DNA of 64,000 bases from Heterorhizobium halophytocola (GTDB taxonomy: Bacteria; Pseudomonadota; Alphaproteobacteria; Rhizobiales; Rhizobiaceae). Each line of letters starts with the position of its first letter. The stretch's first letter is position 1. The notes under the pieces were generated by a model. The model had not been told where the DNA came from and searched no databases. It saw only the letters and a program-made list of their open reading frames with translations. Made by a program: the position numbers and the translations under genes. Of this stretch, positions 59,510 to 64,000 are shown piece after piece. The stretch spans positions 62,001 to 126,000 of the forward strand of contig NZ_JAGGJU010000011.1 of NCBI RefSeq assembly GCF_017873095.1. Reading direction: 5' to 3'.

Positions 59510-60775
59510 GTGAACGCCAACCCTGCCCTTGAGACCGAGACGCTGGCCGAGCACTGGAGCGACCGTCCCTATCACCGGCACTGGCTGCTGCAGCGCGCCG
59601 ACGACCTCTTCGATTTCTTCGAGGCCGACATCATCAACCCGAAGGGCGGCTTCTTCGAGCTCAACCTCGACGGCACGGTGCCGGGCAAAACCAATCCGGT
59701 GCGCGGCATCCACGTGACATGCCGCATGATCCACTGCTTTGCCATCGCCCATTTGCTCGGCCGCCCCGGTGCCATGGCGATTGTCGAGCATGGTATGGAC
59801 TTCCTGTGGAATCGCCACCGCGACACCGAGCATGGCGGCTATTTCTGGCAGGTCGACGACAACGGTCCGGTCGATGCCTCCAAGCAGGGATACGGCCATG
59901 CCTTCGTGCTGCTCGCCGCCTCCTCGGCAAGGGCCGTCGGCCATCCGCTGGCAGATGCCATGCTGGCCGACATCACGGATGTGATCAACACCCGCTTCTG
60001 GGACGAGGCGCATGGCGCCATCGCCGAGGAATTCGAACGCGACTGGTCGGCCAAGGACGGCGGCAACTATCGCGGACAGAACTGCAACATGCACCTGACC
60101 GAAGCGCTGATGGCAGCCTTCGAGGCGACCGGCGACCAGGCCTATCTCTCCAAGGCCGAGCGGATCGCCGACCTTCTCATCCGCCGCAAATCGGCCGAGC
60201 TGAACTGGCGCGTGCCCGAACATTTCGACACCGGCTGGACCGTCGACCAGGCCTATGACGGCGACCAGATGTTCCGTCCCTCCGGTTCCACGCCCGGCCA
60301 CTGGCTGGAATGGGCCCGTCTGGTGCTGCAGCTCTGGACACTCGGCGGAAAGACGCACGACTGGATGCCGGAGGCGGCCAAGGGCCTGTTCTTCCAGGCC
60401 ATGGCGCTCGGCTGGGACCGCGACAATGGCGGCTTCGTCTATACCATCGGCTGGGACAATATCGTCAGCCGCCCCTTCAAGCTCTGGTGGCCGATGGCCG
60501 AAGGCGCCGGTGCAGCGCATTTCCTCAACCAGCACCAGCCGAGCGACTTTCACGAGGACAGCTATCGGCGCATCTGGGGCACCATCTCGCGCCATTTCCT
60601 CGACCGCAAGAACGGCGGCTGGCATCAGCAGCTTTCGCAGACCATGCAGCCCGAAGCCGAACTCTTCCCGACCCGTGACGACATCTACCATGCGCTGCAG
60701 GCCTGCCTGATTCCGCTCTTTCCGGCCGATGGCAGTGTTCTGGAGATGATCAGGACAAACGGCGACCGTCCCTGA
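59510..60775 (+). CDS. AGE-family (N-acylglucosamine 2-epimerase-like) sugar isomerase
   Basis: 421 residues from GTG 59510; the ATG at 59504 directly abuts the AGGAGG site and is too close. An alpha/alpha-barrel with the family histidines in RGIHVTCRMIHCFAIAH, DASKQGYGHAFVLLA and PGHWLEWARL, and ELNWRVPEHFDTGW. Homologues interconvert mannose/fructose or epimerise N-acylglucosamine; motifs are nearer the mannose/sulfoquinovose isomerases. Diverges from metH. Confidence 0.9.
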   Translation: MNANPALETETLAEHWSDRPYHRHWLLQRADDLFDFFEADIINPKGGFFELNLDGTVPGKTNPVRGIHVTCRMIHCFAIAHLLGRPGAMAIVEHGMDFLWNRHRDTEHGGYFWQVDDNGPVDASKQGYGHAFVLLAASSARAVGHPLADAMLADITDVINTRFWDEAHGAIAEEFERDWSAKDGGNYRGQNCNMHLTEALMAAFEATGDQAYLSKAERIADLLIRRKSAELNWRVPEHFDTGWTVDQAYDGDQMFRPSGSTPGHWLEWARLVLQLWTLGGKTHDWMPEAAKGLFFQAMALGWDRDNGGFVYTIGWDNIVSRPFKLWWPMAEGAGAAHFLNQHQPSDFHEDSYRRIWGTISRHFLDRKNGGWHQQLSQTMQPEAELFPTRDDIYHALQACLIPLFPADGSVLEMIRTNGDRP

Positions 60776-60791
60776 GGGGGCGGCTTTCCGC

Positions 60792-61298
60792 TCAATCGGC
60801 GCTATCGTCGGCGGCCTTGTCCTTCTCCTCGCTGCTATCGGTCAGAAAGGCCGCGACGAAATCGGAACTGTCGGGCAGCTTGCCGCTGCAGCGCACGGTG
60901 ACGGATTTCTTGCCGAAGGCGCGATACGCGCAATGGCCGGTGGCGCTGATCACCTTGGGCGCTGCGGTCTCGGAGCCGGTGTTGAAGATCATCCGGTCGA
61001 TGGCAAAGCCCTTGGCCCGCTTCTGGTTCTTGTTCTTCGGCAGGCCGCTCAGCGTCAGCACATGCTTCGACGCCATCATGAAATAGAAGCCCTGCCGGCC
61101 ATCCACATATTCGGTGATGCCAAGCACCCCGGTGCAGGCCGAGGTCATGTCCTCGCCGGAGACCTGGACCGACAGGCATTTCCCCGCGAGCAATTCGATG
61201 TCCGGAACCTCCGCGCTCTTCGTGGCCGCTGCGGCATGGGCCGCGCCGGCGGCAAGGCAGGCCCCGGCCGTCAGAAGGAGAAAGGTCTTGGCGATCAT
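60792..61298 (-). CDS. Secreted hypothetical protein, 168 residues
   Basis: ATG 61298 has GAGGG eight bases upstream. A signal peptide (MIAKTFLLLTAGACL to AHAAAA) precedes a small domain with four Cys (residues in GKCLS, SACTG, GHCAY, VRCSG), probably two disulfides, and an acidic tail DSSEEKDKAADDSAD. No family recognised. The same frame continues open far upstream but only as antisense of tctA. Confidence 0.7.
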   Translation of the reverse strand: MIAKTFLLLTAGACLAAGAAHAAAATKSAEVPDIELLAGKCLSVQVSGEDMTSACTGVLGITEYVDGRQGFYFMMASKHVLTLSGLPKNKNQKRAKGFAIDRMIFNTGSETAAPKVISATGHCAYRAFGKKSVTVRCSGKLPDSSDFVAAFLTDSSEEKDKAADDSAD

Positions 61299-61380
61299 GG
61301 CTTTACCCTCATGCTTTTGGTCGAATCGCGGGCCGATCAGCCGGTCCCGGGAAAGCAGGCAGCCATGGCCGGAACGCAAA

Positions 61381-61403
61381 CGGCCGGGCTGAATGCCCGG
61401 CCG
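61381..61403 (-). terminator. Hairpin downstream of tctA
   Basis: CGGCCGGGC (61381-61389) and GCCCGGCCG (61395-61403) form a perfect 9-bp GC stem with a 5-base loop; on the minus strand only a short GTTTG follows. It lies 45 bp past the tctA stop and closes the tct operon. Confidence 0.7.
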
Positions 61404-61447
61404 CCTGTTTAAGCGCTGTGCTTGGTGCGAAGCTTGAGACTTCGCGG

Positions 61448-62965
61448 TTATTGCGATGCCGCGTGGGCCGCCAGGGCTGCCCGCTTGCGCGACCGGCGCA
61501 TCAGCCAGACCGGCAGGATCGCCACCAGGATCGCCATGACCCAGAGCACGTTGCAGATCGTGCTGGAGAACAGGATCTGCGGGTCGCCGCCACTGATCGC
61601 CAGCGCATTGCGCAGGTTCACTTCCATCACCCGTCCAAGCACGAAGCCGAGAATGATCGGCGCCATGTCGAAGCCGGCCTTTCTGAGCAGCCAGCCGATC
61701 ATGCCGATGCCGAGCATCAGGAAGACGGCGAAGACCGAAGCATGCGTGGAATAGACGCCGATGATCGACAGCACCAGGATGCCGGGAACCAGCAGCCAGT
61801 TCGGCACGGTCAGCACGCGGGCAAAGATGTGCACCAGCGGCAGGTTGAGCAGCAGCAGGATCACATTGCCGACGAACAGCGAGGCCACGAGACCGCCGAC
61901 GATCTCCGGACGTTCCGTCAGAAGCATCGGGCCGGGCTGGATGTTGTAGAGCATCAGCGCGCCGAGCATGACGGCGGTGGTGCCCGAACCCGGAACGCCG
62001 AGCGTCAGCATCGGCACGAAGGCGCCGCATGCGGTCGCATTGTTGGCCGCCTCGGGGGCTGCCAGACCGCGTACATCGCCCTTGCCGAACGTGTCGTCGG
62101 TATCGGAGATGCGCTTGGCGGTGGTGTAGGCGATGGCGCTCGAGACCGATGCGCCGGTGCCCGGCAGAACGCCGACGACGAAGCCGATCACGGCACTGCG
62201 CAGCGCCGTGCCCCAGCACTTCACGATATCGCTCCAGCGTGCGGTCATCCGGCCGAGTTCGCGGATGATGGTCATGCCGCGGCCCTGGTTTTCGAGGATG
62301 ATCAGCGCTTCCGAGATCGAGAACAGGCCGATGACCAGGGTGACGAACTCGATGCCGTCGCCAAGTTCCGGCTGATCGAAGGTGAAGCGATAGGCGCCCG
62401 AGGTGGCGTCCAGACCGACGGTTGCCAGCATCAGGCCAAGCGTACAGCCCATCAGCGTCTTGACCGGCTGGCTGCCGACCATCGAGCCGAGCGTTGCAAA
62501 GGCAAACACCATCAGCACGAAATATTCGGCCGGACCGAAACCGGTGGTCAGCGACGACAGGATCGGCGCGAACAGGGCAAGCCCTATCGACCCGAGAATA
62601 CCGCCAAGGAAGGACGAAAGACCCGAAAGTGCCAGCGCCTCACCCGCCCGGCCCTGCTGGGCCATGGGATAACCGTCCATCGCCGTCATCACCGCACCGG
62701 CATCGCCGGGAACGTTGAGCAGGATCGAGGAGATACGGCCGCCATATTCGGCGCCGCAATAGATCGCGGCCAGCAGGATCATCGTGCTCTCGGCCGGAAG
62801 GCCCATCGTATAGGCGATGGGCAGCAGCAGGGCGATGCCGTTGATCGGGCCGATGGCGGGCAGTGCACCGACAAGTGTGCCGATGAAACAGCCGATGAAG
62901 CCGATAAGCAGGTTCTGCCAGGTCAGCGCGACCTCAAAACCCTGCCAGAGATAATGGAAATCCAT
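61448..62965 (-). CDS. tctA: Tripartite tricarboxylate transporter, large permease TctA
   Basis: 505 residues with about eleven to twelve hydrophobic segments. Family motifs GTLVGALPAIGPINGIALLLP and YGGRISSILLNVPGDAGAVMTAMDGYPM are typical of TctA. Start ATG 62965 (MDFHYLWQGFEVAL) follows tctB by 29 bp. Functions with TctB and the TctC receptor to import carboxylates. Confidence 0.96.
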   Translation of the reverse strand: MDFHYLWQGFEVALTWQNLLIGFIGCFIGTLVGALPAIGPINGIALLLPIAYTMGLPAESTMILLAAIYCGAEYGGRISSILLNVPGDAGAVMTAMDGYPMAQQGRAGEALALSGLSSFLGGILGSIGLALFAPILSSLTTGFGPAEYFVLMVFAFATLGSMVGSQPVKTLMGCTLGLMLATVGLDATSGAYRFTFDQPELGDGIEFVTLVIGLFSISEALIILENQGRGMTIIRELGRMTARWSDIVKCWGTALRSAVIGFVVGVLPGTGASVSSAIAYTTAKRISDTDDTFGKGDVRGLAAPEAANNATACGAFVPMLTLGVPGSGTTAVMLGALMLYNIQPGPMLLTERPEIVGGLVASLFVGNVILLLLNLPLVHIFARVLTVPNWLLVPGILVLSIIGVYSTHASVFAVFLMLGIGMIGWLLRKAGFDMAPIILGFVLGRVMEVNLRNALAISGGDPQILFSSTICNVLWVMAILVAILPVWLMRRSRKRAALAAHAASQ

Positions 62966-62994
62966 GGATTAAGCCTTTCCGGTGCCTAAAGCCT

Positions 62995-63465
62995 TCAGCC
63001 GAACATGTCGCCGACGGGCAGATAAACTTCCAGAAGATAGGAGAAGATGAACCACCAGAGGGCGGCATGGCAGACGGCGCCGATAGCAGCCTTGATGGGC
63101 GATGCACCGAAGACGATGCCGCAACCCAGCGTCAGCACGAAGATCGAGGCGGCGAAGCCGGCCGGTTCCAGCAGCAGGACGGCGACGATCATGATCACCG
63201 GGATGGACAGCACGCGCAGCAGCAGTCGGCCGGTCGGGAAACCTTCGGCCGAACCCGGCGAGAAGAAATACCAGGCGCAGAACAGGCAGAGCGCGATCGC
63301 CAGCGCGATCGGAAACACCGTCGGGCCGAGCGGGTCGGACGAGAACGAATATTCGATCTGCGTGCCGCCGATGCCGTAGATGACGGCGAAGACGAAAAGA
63401 ATGGCGGCAAAGACGCGGCCGATAAGAGCCTGCGTCCTTGCCGAAGGTGCGTGTTGTTCGGACAT
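62995..63465 (-). CDS. tctB: Tripartite tricarboxylate transporter, small permease TctB
   Basis: 156 residues from ATG 63465 (MSEQHAPSARTQ), GGGGAGG four bases upstream; a start 6 codons earlier would overlap that site. Four hydrophobic helices, with SSDPLGPTVFPIALAIAL as in other TctB proteins. Low sequence conservation is normal for TctB. Confidence 0.92.
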   Translation of the reverse strand: MSEQHAPSARTQALIGRVFAAILFVFAVIYGIGGTQIEYSFSSDPLGPTVFPIALAIALCLFCAWYFFSPGSAEGFPTGRLLLRVLSIPVIMIVAVLLLEPAGFAASIFVLTLGCGIVFGASPIKAAIGAVCHAALWWFIFSYLLEVYLPVGDMFG

Positions 63466-63528
63466 GATGCCTCCCCAACCCAAATGGGAGCGCCGTGCGA
63501 GCGACGCCTGTTCTTATTTCTGACTGGA

Positions 63529-63604
63529 GCCGGCAGGGTGCCTGCCGGCCGGGTTTCATGAAAGCCCCCGGCCTTTCGCCGCCAGCATGACCAGCGGCGA
63601 AAGG
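63529..63604 (-). terminator. Two intercistronic hairpins between tctC and tctB
   Basis: CCTTTCGCCGC (63572-63582) pairs with GCGGCGAAAGG (63594-63604), 11 bp with an 11-base loop; next to it GCCGGCAGG (63529-63537) pairs with CCTGCCGGC (63541-63549) with a 3-base loop. Neither has a T run. They lie in the 190 bp between tctC and tctB and probably set the excess of receptor over permease. Confidence 0.7.
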
Positions 63605-63655
63605 TGGTCCACCTCGAGTCTTGGGAGGACTTTTTTGCGCGAGGGGCCTCGGAGA

Positions 63656-64000
63656 TTACATGCCGGCTTCTTTGGCGAGAACCTTGAAGCGAGCCACGTC
63701 GGAGTCGACGCGATCCTGGAAATCCTTGCCGAACAGCGAGAATTCGAACAGGCCGCGCTCTTCGCGTTCCTTCTGGAATTCCGGTGTCGCCATGGCCGTC
63801 TTGAAGGCGTTGACCCACCAGTTGTAGTCTTCCTCGGAAACGTCCTTGCCAACGTAGAAACCGCGCCAGATCGGCCAGTCGATGTCGAAGCCCTGTTCAC
63901 GGGCCGTCGGTACGTCCTTCAGGGCGCCGGGCAGACGCTCGGGCGACATGACGGCGAGAATGCGGACCTTGCCGGCTTCGTAATGCTTGACCATTTCGGC
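63656..64000 (-). CDS. tctC: Tripartite tricarboxylate transporter receptor TctC (5' end outside window)
   Basis: The last 114 residues of a Bug/TctC-family periplasmic binding protein; the frame is open to the right edge. VRILAVMSPERLPGALKDVPTAREQG followed by RGFYVG is the conserved C-terminal block of the family. The coupled tctB and tctA genes follow on the same strand. Signal peptide and ligand pocket are outside the window. Confidence 0.92.
   Translation of the reverse strand, partial: AEMVKHYEAGKVRILAVMSPERLPGALKDVPTAREQGFDIDWPIWRGFYVGKDVSEEDYNWWVNAFKTAMATPEFQKEREERGLFEFSLFGKDFQDRVDSDVARFKVLAKEAGM

Noticed and set aside
60792..62219. A 475-codon minus-strand frame containing the small secreted protein
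   Set aside because: Its first two thirds lie in another frame of tctA and have an Arg/Gly-rich composition; the signal peptide and ribosome site place the true start at 61298.

Overview
The window is a 64 kb stretch of GC-rich alphaproteobacterial DNA, most likely the chromosome of a member of the Rhizobiaceae (Agrobacterium/Rhizobium/Shinella/Ensifer type). The evidence is the btaA-btaB lipid pair, an ArsR-methyltransferase fusion gene directly upstream of metF, a fused carnitine dehydrogenase/thioesterase, the abundance of ABC, TRAP and TTT importers, and intergenic repeats with CCCCTC...GAGGGG arms of a kind I recall from rhizobial genomes. I saw no phage, transposase, rRNA, tRNA or CRISPR array.

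Layout. 1-6.4 kb: cell-envelope genes (serine hydrolase cut by the left edge, btaA-btaB, GH25 lysozyme-like lipoprotein, MltB-type transglycosylase, EamA exporter). 6.5-11 kb: a 25-residue membrane ORF, the sahR-like/metF operon with a palindromic operator, a decayed chemoreceptor tail, and ettA. 11-23.4 kb: mixed single genes and short operons (GT-C membrane protein, monoglyceride-lipase-like hydrolase, CoA-transferase plus ThDP enzyme, GGDEF-EAL protein, RidA, rhodanese-like protein, aldose-epimerase-like protein, L,D-transpeptidase, VOC protein, orphan ParA).

23.6-33.5 kb: one same-strand run of iron alcohol dehydrogenase, aldehyde dehydrogenase, PIN toxin/XRE antitoxin, glutamine-synthetase-like ligase, complete TRAP transporter and N-formylglutamate-amidohydrolase-like enzyme, with a divergent RpiR regulator. 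This is the best candidate for an undescribed pathway: gamma-glutamylation, oxidation and hydrolysis of an imported amine or amino alcohol. 33.7-37.6 kb: a four-gene ABC importer of the Fe(III)/polyamine type. 38-42 kb: a carnitine-to-betaine cluster (cdhR, cdhC, fused cdhAB) bracketed and interrupted by two MITE-like palindromic repeats. 42.4-47.6 kb: an oligopeptide-type ABC importer with a fused double ATPase. Then come a Phd/PIN toxin-antitoxin pair, a CocE-type hydrolase, an MDR alcohol dehydrogenase, an HSL-type hydrolase, a PP2C-like phosphatase, a LysE exporter and a small serine hydrolase.

55.5-64 kb: full-length cobalamin-dependent metH, whose upstream region carries a palindrome almost identical to the sahR/metF operator 50 kb away; an AGE-family epimerase; a small secreted protein; and a tripartite tricarboxylate transporter (tctC-tctB-tctA) cut by the right edge. 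The metF and metH genes together supply methyl groups to methionine, and the shared palindrome suggests that both are controlled by the ArsR-methyltransferase protein encoded next to metF.
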